Shown here: positions 58,039 through 64,000 of the stretch, piece by piece
Position numbering within the stretch: position 1 is the stretch's first letter
Layout: each line of letters opens with the position of its first letter
Assembly: GCF_052065415.1 (NCBI RefSeq)
Contig: NZ_JBQHUB010000005.1
Coordinates: 1-64,000 of the forward strand
Direction: 5' to 3'
Length of the DNA stretch: 64,000 nt
Source of the DNA: Pseudoflavonifractor_A sp022772585
GTDB taxonomy: Bacteria; Bacillota; Clostridia; Oscillospirales; Oscillospiraceae
Made by a program: the position numbers and the translations under genes
Notes under the pieces: generated by a model
Told to the model about the DNA's origin: nothing
What the model saw: the letters and a program-made list of their open reading frames with translations, nothing else
The model's database searches: none

Positions 58039-58818
58039 TCACCGGTCCAGCAGCCAGGACTTGAGCAGGGCCGGGGCCTCCCGCACGTAGCTGTTCACCC
58101 GGGAGGGCAGATGGCTGGACGGGGCTGCCAGGGTGGAGAGCTGATACGTCCCCTCCCATACCCGGCCAAAGAGCATCCGCACCCGGGCCAGATGGAATCC
58201 GTTGGACACCACCAGTATCTGCCCCATCTCTTCCCGGTGCTCCCCCTGCTTTAAAAGCGCGAAGGTGTTGTTCAGGTTCTCCCAGGTGTTGTGGGACTGC
58301 TCTTCCATCAAAATCCGGCCGCCGTCCACACCGTGGGCGGTGAGGTAGTCATACATGCACCGGGCCTCGGAGATATGCTCGTCCCGGCCCTGCCCGCCGG
58401 AAACCACCACGGTCATCTCCGGGTGGTCCTCCAGATAGTCCAGGGCGGTGTCCAGCCGGTCCTGGAGCAGCACTGACGGGCCCCAGGGCTTGACCTGGGC
58501 CCCCAGGATCACCATGATCTGCGGAGAACCCCTGATCTCGCTGCGGTCCCCTGAGAGCACCAGCCCCTCCAGCACGCCGAAGGCCATACAGGCCAGCAAA
58601 ATCGCGGCTGCGACAGCGGCGCGCAGAGCACGCCGCGCCCTGGGCGGGCAGCAGCAGGAGAGGCCCCATACCGCCGCCAGAACGGCGAAGGCCCCCAGCA
58701 CCAACCCGATGAACCGGAAAGCCCCCGAGGCGAAAAGATACGTCAGCACCGCAGCCGCGGCCAGCAGCGCCGCGGGCAGAAAGACGAACGGGCTCGCCTT
58801 CCGCGCACCCCCGCTCAC
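58039..58818 (-). CDS. YdcF/SanA-like (DUF218) membrane protein
   Basis: A 259-residue protein. N-terminal helices lie at about 12-30, 36-55 and 65-88. The DUF218 domain follows, with IMVILGAQVKPWGPS, TVVVSGGQGRDEHISEA and the charged EEQSHNTWENLNNTFAL, all typical of YdcF/ElyC proteins implicated in envelope polymer handling. The start is GTG at 58818, with GGAGGAGG upstream and a 4-base overlap (GTGA) with the ABC-F stop; an ATG 13 codons further up was rejected. The function is not established. Confidence 0.85.
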   Translation of the reverse strand: MSGGARKASPFVFLPAALLAAAAVLTYLFASGAFRFIGLVLGAFAVLAAVWGLSCCCPPRARRALRAAVAAAILLACMAFGVLEGLVLSGDRSEIRGSPQIMVILGAQVKPWGPSVLLQDRLDTALDYLEDHPEMTVVVSGGQGRDEHISEARCMYDYLTAHGVDGGRILMEEQSHNTWENLNNTFALLKQGEHREEMGQILVVSNGFHLARVRMLFGRVWEGTYQLSTLAAPSSHLPSRVNSYVREAPALLKSWLLDR

Positions 58819-60740
58819 GACTGAGCCTCCTCCAGGGCGGCAGAGAGCTCCTCCCACTTCTCGTAGAGGGCGGAGAGCTCCCCCTCCAGCGCCTCCTTCT
58901 GCTCACACAGCTCCTGCAGGCGCACGTAGTCGGTGGCGGCCTCCTCCATCTGGGCGCTCAGGGTCTCCAGCTGCTCCTCCGCTTTGGCCACCTCCCGCTC
59001 GGCGGCGCTCACCTGCTTTTCCAGCATCTTGGTGCCGCCGGTGCGCTTTTTGGCAGGTGGCTCCGGTGCAGGCTCCTTCTTCCCCGCCGCCGGACGGGCG
59101 GGCGCGGCCCTAGCTGCGAGCTCCAGCTGCTTCTGCCGCTCCTGGAATTCCCGGAATTCCTCAAAGGTACCCCGGAAGTCGATGATATGCCCGTCCTGGA
59201 TCATCCAGATCCGGGTGGCAAACTGTTTGATGAAATAGCGGTCGTGGGAGACGAAGAGCAGCGTCCCCTCGTAGTCGGTGACCGCCTCCTCGATCCACTC
59301 CCGGGAGGCGATGTCCAGATGGTTCGTAGGCTCGTCCAGAATGAGCAGGTTGATCTTGTCGTCCATCAGCATGCACAGCCGCAGGCGGCTCTGCTCGCCG
59401 CCGGACAGGGCGGACACCGGCTTGAACACGTCCTCCCCCCGGAAGTTGAAGGAGGCCAGCCGGTTCCGGGCGGTCTGGGTGGTGCAGTCCTGGGCGTAGA
59501 GCATGGTGTCCACCAGGTTGCGCTCCGGCCGGTCAAAGTGGATGATCTGGGGCAGATAGCCGATCTTCACCGTAGGGCCCCGGCGGATCTTGCCGCTGTC
59601 GGGCAGCTCCTCCTCCATGATCATCTTGATGAAGGTGGATTTGCCGGTGCCGTTGTCCCCCAGCAGGGCGATGCGCTCGCCCCCCTCCACCAGCAGGTTC
59701 ACGTCCCGGAACAGGGTGCGGCCGTCAAAGCCCTTCTCCAGTCCCTTGATGAACAAAACCTCGTCGCCCTGGAAGTCCCGCTCGCCGAAGCGGATATCCA
59801 GCCGCCGCTCCTTTTTGGGCTTGTCGGTCTTTCGCAGACGCTCGATGCGCTTTTCCATGGAGAAGGCCCGCTTGTGTAGCTTGTCGTTGCCCATGAAGGC
59901 CCACAGGTGGAGCTTATCCGCCGCAGTCTGGAGCTGCTCGATCTTGGCCTGCTCCTTCTCGTACTGCTTGAGCTTCTCCTCGTACCGCCGCTCCTTCTCC
60001 ACGGCGTAGAAGCTGTAGTTGCCGGGGTAGAACTCGGCCTTTCCGTCCTGGATCTCGATGACCCGCTTCACCACCCGGTCCAGGAACCAGCGGTCGTGGG
60101 AGATGGCCAGAACGGTGCCCTTGTACCTGTCCAGGTACTCCTCCAGCCACTCGGTGGCCCGCAGGTCCAGGTGGTTGGTGGGCTCGTCCAGCAGGAGGAT
60201 GTCGGTGTCTTCCAGAATGAGCCGTGCCAGGTTCACCCGGGTCTTTTCTCCGCCAGACAGGGAGGAAAAGAGCTGGCCGCGCATGTCCTGGGAGATGAGC
60301 AGGCCGTTGCAGACCTTATTGAGCTCGGTGTCGGTGTCGTAGCCGCCTGCCGCCTCAAAGGCGGCGGAGAGTTTATCGTACCGGCGCAGGATGGCGCTGT
60401 CGCTGTCATGGGCCATCCGCTCAGTCAGCTCCGCCATCTCCCGCTCCATGGCGTGGAGCCGCTCAAAGGCGGTCTGGAGCACGTCGTACACCGTGTACTC
60501 CGGCGGATACACCGGGATCTGGGAGATCAGGCCGATCCCCTTGCCCGGGGCGATGGCCACCTCTCCCTCGTCGTAGTCCAGCTCTCCGGTGAGGATCTTG
60601 AAAAGGGTGGTCTTGCCCGCGCCGTTGCGGCCCAGCAGGCCCACCCGCTCCCCCTGGTCGATCTGGAAGGTGAGGCCGTCTAAAATTTTCGTGCCGACCT
60701 CGAATTCCTTTACCAGGCCGGATACCGATATATCGATCAT
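58815..60740 (-). CDS. ABC-F family ATPase (EttA/Uup-like)
   Basis: A 641-residue cytosolic protein with two ABC domains and no transmembrane segment. Domain 1: Walker A GRNGAGKTT (37-45), signature LSGGEKTR, Walker B ILLLDEPTNHLD. Domain 2: Walker A GDNGTGKST (about 358-366), signature LSGGEQSR, Walker B LLILDEPTNHLD. The interdomain linker is a charged helical segment (about 250-320), the part that reaches the ribosomal P site in this family. A proline/lysine linker and a C-terminal coiled coil (about 565-640) resemble Uup. Its role is probably ribosome rescue or assembly; antibiotic resistance cannot be excluded. Confidence 0.9.
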   Translation of the reverse strand: MIDISVSGLVKEFEVGTKILDGLTFQIDQGERVGLLGRNGAGKTTLFKILTGELDYDEGEVAIAPGKGIGLISQIPVYPPEYTVYDVLQTAFERLHAMEREMAELTERMAHDSDSAILRRYDKLSAAFEAAGGYDTDTELNKVCNGLLISQDMRGQLFSSLSGGEKTRVNLARLILEDTDILLLDEPTNHLDLRATEWLEEYLDRYKGTVLAISHDRWFLDRVVKRVIEIQDGKAEFYPGNYSFYAVEKERRYEEKLKQYEKEQAKIEQLQTAADKLHLWAFMGNDKLHKRAFSMEKRIERLRKTDKPKKERRLDIRFGERDFQGDEVLFIKGLEKGFDGRTLFRDVNLLVEGGERIALLGDNGTGKSTFIKMIMEEELPDSGKIRRGPTVKIGYLPQIIHFDRPERNLVDTMLYAQDCTTQTARNRLASFNFRGEDVFKPVSALSGGEQSRLRLCMLMDDKINLLILDEPTNHLDIASREWIEEAVTDYEGTLLFVSHDRYFIKQFATRIWMIQDGHIIDFRGTFEEFREFQERQKQLELAARAAPARPAAGKKEPAPEPPAKKRTGGTKMLEKQVSAAEREVAKAEEQLETLSAQMEEAATDYVRLQELCEQKEALEGELSALYEKWEELSAALEEAQS

Positions 60741-60753
60741 GTCTGTCTCCTCA

Positions 60754-61791
60754 TCAGTCCTGTTCGGCGGTTCCTCCGTCCGCTTCTATGATATGGAAGC
60801 CGGCCGCCTTGTTGAGCCGGTTGCAGACCGCCAACCCGATGCCGCTCCCGTCGGGACACATGGCCCAGATGGCGGCTACATCGGTATGGTCGAAGGCCCG
60901 CAGGGCGTCGAACACCCGCCGGGCCTGCTCCTCCGGGTCGGACGCCGGGCCGATGCACTGGGTAGGATGGCCCTCGAACAGCGGACGGAACTCGTTAAAG
61001 CAGATGACCCCGTCCCTGTCCCCGATGCGGCGGCGGATGGTGCGGGCGGCCTCGGCCGCTTCTCCCCGCACCACGGTCACCGGCGCCTTGGGCGCGTAGT
61101 GGCGGTACTTCATGCCCGGGGCCCGGGGATGCTCGTCCTTCCCCATGGGGCGGAGGACGGCGTCGTCCACCGCCACCTCCCCCAGCACGCTCCGGAGCTG
61201 CTCCAGGGTGATCCCGCCGGGCCGCAGCAGCCGGGGCGGGGTTACGGTCAGGTCGATGATGGTGGACTCCACGCCCACGGTGCAGCTCCCCCCGTCCACG
61301 ATGCCGTCGATCTTCCCGTCCATATCCTCCAGCATGTCGGCCATGTTGGTGGGGCTGGGCCGGCCCGAGGTATTGCCGGACGGGGCGGCCACCGGCACGT
61401 CCGCGGCCGCCAGGATGGCCCGGCACACCGGATGGGCCGGACAGCGCATGCCCACCGTGTCCAGTCCGGCGGTGACCACGTCGGGCACCACGGCCTTGCG
61501 CCGCAGCACCATGGTCATGGGGCCGGGCCAGAAGCGCTCCGCCAGGCGGTAGGCGCTCTCGGGCACGGCCTGGCAGTACCGCTCCAGCCAGTCGGCGGAG
61601 GGGATGTGGAGGATGAGGGGGTTATCCTGGGGGCGGCCCTTGGCCTCAAAGATATGGGCCACCGCCTCCGGGTCCAGGCCGTTGGCCCCCAGCCCGTATA
61701 CCGTCTCGGTGGGGATGCCCAGCAGGCCTCCCCGCTTTATGATGGCGGCGGCGGAGGCGATCTCCTCCGCACTCAAACGTTGTGTGATCAA
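60754..61791 (-). CDS. tsaC: L-threonylcarbamoyladenylate synthase (Sua5/TsaC type)
   Basis: A 345-residue enzyme making threonylcarbamoyl-AMP for t6A tRNA modification. The YrdC domain (about 1-200) includes GGLLGIPTETVYGLGANG and KGRPQDNPLILHI, then APSGNTSGRPSPTN. The C-terminal Sua5 domain (about 235-345) and its linker PRAPGMKYRHYAP make this the long Sua5 form. It works with TsaB and TsaE, encoded at 39.7-40.9 kb. It lies 13 bases upstream of the ABC-F gene. Confidence 0.95.
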   Translation of the reverse strand: MITQRLSAEEIASAAAIIKRGGLLGIPTETVYGLGANGLDPEAVAHIFEAKGRPQDNPLILHIPSADWLERYCQAVPESAYRLAERFWPGPMTMVLRRKAVVPDVVTAGLDTVGMRCPAHPVCRAILAAADVPVAAPSGNTSGRPSPTNMADMLEDMDGKIDGIVDGGSCTVGVESTIIDLTVTPPRLLRPGGITLEQLRSVLGEVAVDDAVLRPMGKDEHPRAPGMKYRHYAPKAPVTVVRGEAAEAARTIRRRIGDRDGVICFNEFRPLFEGHPTQCIGPASDPEEQARRVFDALRAFDHTDVAAIWAMCPDGSGIGLAVCNRLNKAAGFHIIEADGGTAEQD

Positions 61792-61825
61792 ATCCTGTCA
61801 CCTGATTTCCCGGGTACGGCGGCCC

Positions 61826-62095
61826 TTACCCGTAGATGGGGGATTCCATCCCCGCCAGCTCAATGGTGGTATCGGCGGGAAAATGGGCCTTTTCCAGATA
61901 GCTGCGCACCGCCATGATGCCGTACTTGGGATTGGCCCGCTCGTCCTCCAGCTCCAGCTCCAGCCAGCTCCGGTCGCCGTCGCTGCCTGAGCCGGTGAGC
62001 CAGCCGTCCTCCTCCAGGACAAAGGCCACCTCTTTTTTCATGCGCTCCAGGTCCATGCCCTCGGGCAGGGCGGTAAAATGGATGCAAAGTTCCAT
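61826..62095 (-). CDS. Small uncharacterised acidic protein
   Basis: An 89-residue protein with no recognised family. The composition is acidic, with a probable alpha-beta pattern (LCIHFTALPEGMDLERMKKEV, WLELELEDE, GIMAVRSYLEKAHFPADTTI). It has no cysteine cluster, signal peptide or membrane segment. AAGGAG lies upstream of the ATG, and codon use and reading-frame bias resemble neighbouring genes, so it is probably real. It is between murF and tsaC and probably cotranscribed with tsaC. Confidence 0.65.
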   Translation of the reverse strand: MELCIHFTALPEGMDLERMKKEVAFVLEEDGWLTGSGSDGDRSWLELELEDERANPKYGIMAVRSYLEKAHFPADTTIELAGMESPIYG

Positions 62096-62149
62096 GCTCG
62101 TGTTCTCCTTCTGCCGTGCGCCGGCGTCCCGGATGGGGCGCGGCGCAGT

Positions 62150-62190
62150 CTCAAAAGGCCGCGGACTCCTTCTGAGGGCGTCCGCGGCCT
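62150..62190 (-). terminator. murF terminator
   Basis: An 11-bp perfect stem (62156-62166 with 62180-62190) is followed on the minus strand by TTTTGAG. Confidence 0.8.
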
Positions 62191-62203
62191 GCTTTTCCTT
62201 CTC

Positions 62204-63595
62204 TTACGCCTCTTTGGTAATGCTCTTGAGATATTCCACCAGGTCCTCAAAGGCCATCCCGCGGGAGGCTTTCACCAGAACGGTGGCGCCCGGCCGCACC
62301 ACGGCGTCCAGCACCTGGTGGGCGCTCTCCTTGTCGGGGCAGTAGTAGGCCTCGGCCACGCCGCCGGCCCGGGCCGCGTCGTAGATGTGCTTTGCCAGCT
62401 CGCCCACGGCCACCAGGCAGTCCACGCCCACCTTGCTCAGGTACTCGCCCACGCCGGCGTGAAGGGCGGGAGCCAGGGGACCCAGCTCGAACATGTCGCC
62501 CAGCACTGCCACCTTGTACTCAGCCTTGGCATTGGACAGCACCCCTACCGCCGCCCGCATGGACTGGGGATTGGCGTTGTAGGTATCATTGAGGATGGTG
62601 ATCCCCTCGGCCCGGTGGATGATGTCCATCCGCATCTTGGTGGGGGCAAAGTGGAGCACGCCGTCCACAATCTCCTTCTGGCTCAGGCCAAAGTGCTCGC
62701 CCACCGCCATGGCCATCAGGGTGGGATAGATCATATGCTCGCCCAGGGCGGGGATCTCCACCCGGCAGTCCATACGGGGGGTAGTCACCCGGCAGGTCAT
62801 GTGGCTGCTTCCGTCGCTGACCACATCGCCGGCCCGGTAGTCCAGACCCTCGCCGGAACCGCACCACACCGTCTCATAGGGCAGCGCGGGGGCCAGGGAG
62901 CGCAGCAGCGGGTCGTCGCCGTTGAGGACCACGAAGCAGTCCTTTTTGGCGTGGTGGAAGATCTCGCTCTTGGCCTTGAGGATGTTCTCCCGGGAGCCGA
63001 AAAACTCGATGTGGGAATCGCCCACGTTGGTAATGAGGGCCACATCGGGCTCCACGATGTCAGAGAGGTAATCGATCTCCCCGGCGTGGTTCATGCCCAG
63101 CTCCAGCACGGCGATCTCATGCTCCCGCGTGAGCCGCAGCAGGGTCATGGGCACGCCGATATCGTTGTTCAGGTTGCCCTCGGTCTTGAGGACGTTGAAC
63201 TTCTCCCCCAGTACGGCGGCCACCATGTCCTTGGTGGTGGTCTTGCCCACCGAGCCGGTCAGCGCCACAAAGGGGATATTGAACTTCTGCTTATAGTGCT
63301 TGGCCAGGTCCCGCAGGGCCCGGCTGGTATTGGCCACCTTAATGTAGAATTTGCCGGGCAGGTAGCTCTCCCGCTCCCGCTGGGTAAAGCAGCCGGCGGC
63401 GCCCCCTTCCAGTGCGGAATTGATATAGGCGTGTCCGTCGAACCGCTCGCCGGACAGAGGCACGAAAAGCGAGCCGTCATGGATGGTGCGGCTGTCGGTC
63501 TCCACCCGGGTAATCTCCCGGTCCAGGTCGGTATAATCGCCCAGCATATGGCCGCCCACGACCTCCATGATCTCGCGTACGGTGATGGCTTCCAT
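62204..63595 (-). CDS. murF: UDP-N-acetylmuramoyl-tripeptide-D-alanyl-D-alanine ligase
   Basis: A 463-residue Mur ligase that adds D-Ala-D-Ala to the UDP-MurNAc-tripeptide, the last cytosolic step of precursor assembly. The ATP-binding loop is GSVGKTTTK (114-122). ELGMNHAGEID and ILNDTYNANPQSM are characteristic of MurF. ATG 63595 has GGAGGAA upstream; an ATG five codons earlier contains that site and was rejected. It directly follows ddl, which makes its D-Ala-D-Ala substrate. Confidence 0.96.
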   Translation of the reverse strand: MEAITVREIMEVVGGHMLGDYTDLDREITRVETDSRTIHDGSLFVPLSGERFDGHAYINSALEGGAAGCFTQRERESYLPGKFYIKVANTSRALRDLAKHYKQKFNIPFVALTGSVGKTTTKDMVAAVLGEKFNVLKTEGNLNNDIGVPMTLLRLTREHEIAVLELGMNHAGEIDYLSDIVEPDVALITNVGDSHIEFFGSRENILKAKSEIFHHAKKDCFVVLNGDDPLLRSLAPALPYETVWCGSGEGLDYRAGDVVSDGSSHMTCRVTTPRMDCRVEIPALGEHMIYPTLMAMAVGEHFGLSQKEIVDGVLHFAPTKMRMDIIHRAEGITILNDTYNANPQSMRAAVGVLSNAKAEYKVAVLGDMFELGPLAPALHAGVGEYLSKVGVDCLVAVGELAKHIYDAARAGGVAEAYYCPDKESAHQVLDAVVRPGATVLVKASRGMAFEDLVEYLKSITKEA

Positions 63596-63625
63596 CGAAT
63601 CTTCCTCCATGGACCCTCGGTCCTC

Positions 63626-64000
63626 TTATTTTTTCTCTCTCCGGGCCTCCAGGGAGGCGTCGATGATCTTCTGGCACAGGGTGTCGTAGTCCACGCCGGC
63701 GGCCGCCGCCTCCTGGGGCAGCAGGCTGGTGTCCGTCATACCGGGCAGGGTGTTGACCTCCAGGAACCAGGGGCGATCCTCCTTGTCCAGCACAAAGTCG
63801 CTGCGGGAATAAGCCGTCAGGCCCAGCAGCTCGTGGATGCGGCGGGCCGCCGAGCGCATCTGGGCCTCGGCCTTGCCATCCACCTGGGCGGGGCAGACCT
63901 CCAGCGAGGCGCCGGCCACATACTTGTTTTTATAGTCGTAAAAACCGCTCTTGGGGATGACCTCGATGGGGGGCAGGCTCTCCCCCTCCAGCACGCCGCA
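63626..64000 (-). CDS. ddl: D-alanine-D-alanine ligase, C-terminal part (cut by window edge)
   Basis: The frame is open to the window edge, giving the last 124 residues. The ATP-grasp C-terminal region is clear: PIEVIPKSGFYDYKNKYVAG, the SRSDFVLD segment with a metal-binding aspartate, and the signature WFLEVNTLPGMTDTSLLPQEA, with conserved glutamate and asparagine metal ligands. It joins two D-alanines for the murF reaction. The start lies outside the window. Confidence 0.95.
   Translation of the reverse strand, partial: CGVLEGESLPPIEVIPKSGFYDYKNKYVAGASLEVCPAQVDGKAEAQMRSAARRIHELLGLTAYSRSDFVLDKEDRPWFLEVNTLPGMTDTSLLPQEAAAAGVDYDTLCQKIIDASLEARREKK

Overview
This window looks like chromosomal DNA of a high-GC Gram-positive anaerobe of the Oscillospiraceae type (Flavonifractor, Pseudoflavonifractor or Lawsonibacter-like). 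That assignment is inferred from gene content: energy-coupling-factor transporters, a PotABCD operon, formate-tetrahydrofolate ligase, a Phe T-box, an FMN riboswitch, IreB, an SLH-domain protein, and strong TTGACA-17-TATAAT promoters in short AT-rich gaps. Nearly all of it is ordinary, densely packed core genome. The accessory material is the first 0.9 kb and a few intergenic inserts.

Layout. 1-910: the right end of an integrative element (tail of a large serine recombinase) abuts an XRE-type regulator whose 5' end is missing and whose C-terminus is a hydrophobic pentapeptide repeat. 979-2238 (-): fumarase beta subunit and a DivIVA-like coiled-coil protein. 2470-13028 (+): a methyltransferase, a frameshifted small membrane protein, ecfA1-ecfA2-ecfT-truA, a DUF5711-like protein, cvpA, pgsA, a ClpE-like unfoldase and an RluA-type synthase. 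13083-16848 (-): an AlkD-like protein, a peptide deformylase variant, five tRNAs (Val, Asp, Phe, Gly, Cys), hslO, a methyltransferase and a YerC/TrpR-like regulator. 17037-19124 (+): a DUF3298-like protein and purA. 19243-24703 (-): gpsA, plsY, der, a DUF512 radical SAM protein, rpmF and a DUF177 protein. 24903-33104 (mostly +): an RluA synthase, a hydrolase (-), potABCD, a thioesterase, a YbaK-like deacylase, an HdeD-like protein and a Sel1-like protein. 33260-36000 (-): a BlaR1-like peptidase with its BlaI-like repressor, and a SLOG/DUF1273 protein. 36129-37043 (+): FMN riboswitch and ribU. 37160-40854 (-): fhs, upp, tsaB, tsaE. 41071-43701 (+): ftsW/rodA and an SLH protein. 43794-47176 (-): rqcH, mrnC and an RlmI-like methyltransferase. 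47299-54714 (+): sod, T-box-pheS-pheT, a repeat insertion, ireB, a nitroreductase with an in-frame amber codon, and a LexA-controlled dinB. 54774-64000 (-): M18 aminopeptidase, coaE, prfA, ydcF, an ABC-F protein, tsaC, a small unknown protein, murF and the 3' part of ddl.

How the parts work together. EcfA1A2T (3.7-6.3 kb) is the shared motor for S-components such as the riboswitch-controlled RibU at 36.4 kb. TsaB, TsaE and TsaC belong to the tRNA t6A pathway. PlsY, GpsA and PgsA supply phospholipid synthesis. MurF, Ddl and the FtsW-type flippase/polymerase serve the cell wall. RqcH, Mini-III, PrfA, PheST, L32, Der and several RNA modification enzymes serve translation.

The most notable observations are: the integrative-element junction in the regulator and its pentapeptide-repeat tail; a duplicated 68-bp pheT tail flanking a hairpin-rich insert; a nested hairpin that fully sequesters the Shine-Dalgarno of the SLH gene; two genes that seem to start at CTG; a nitroreductase with an amber codon near its start; a frameshifted small membrane gene; a peptide deformylase lacking the motif-1 glutamine; and a possible pseudoknot in the purA leader. 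No CRISPR array, complete IS element or obvious biosynthetic cluster was seen.
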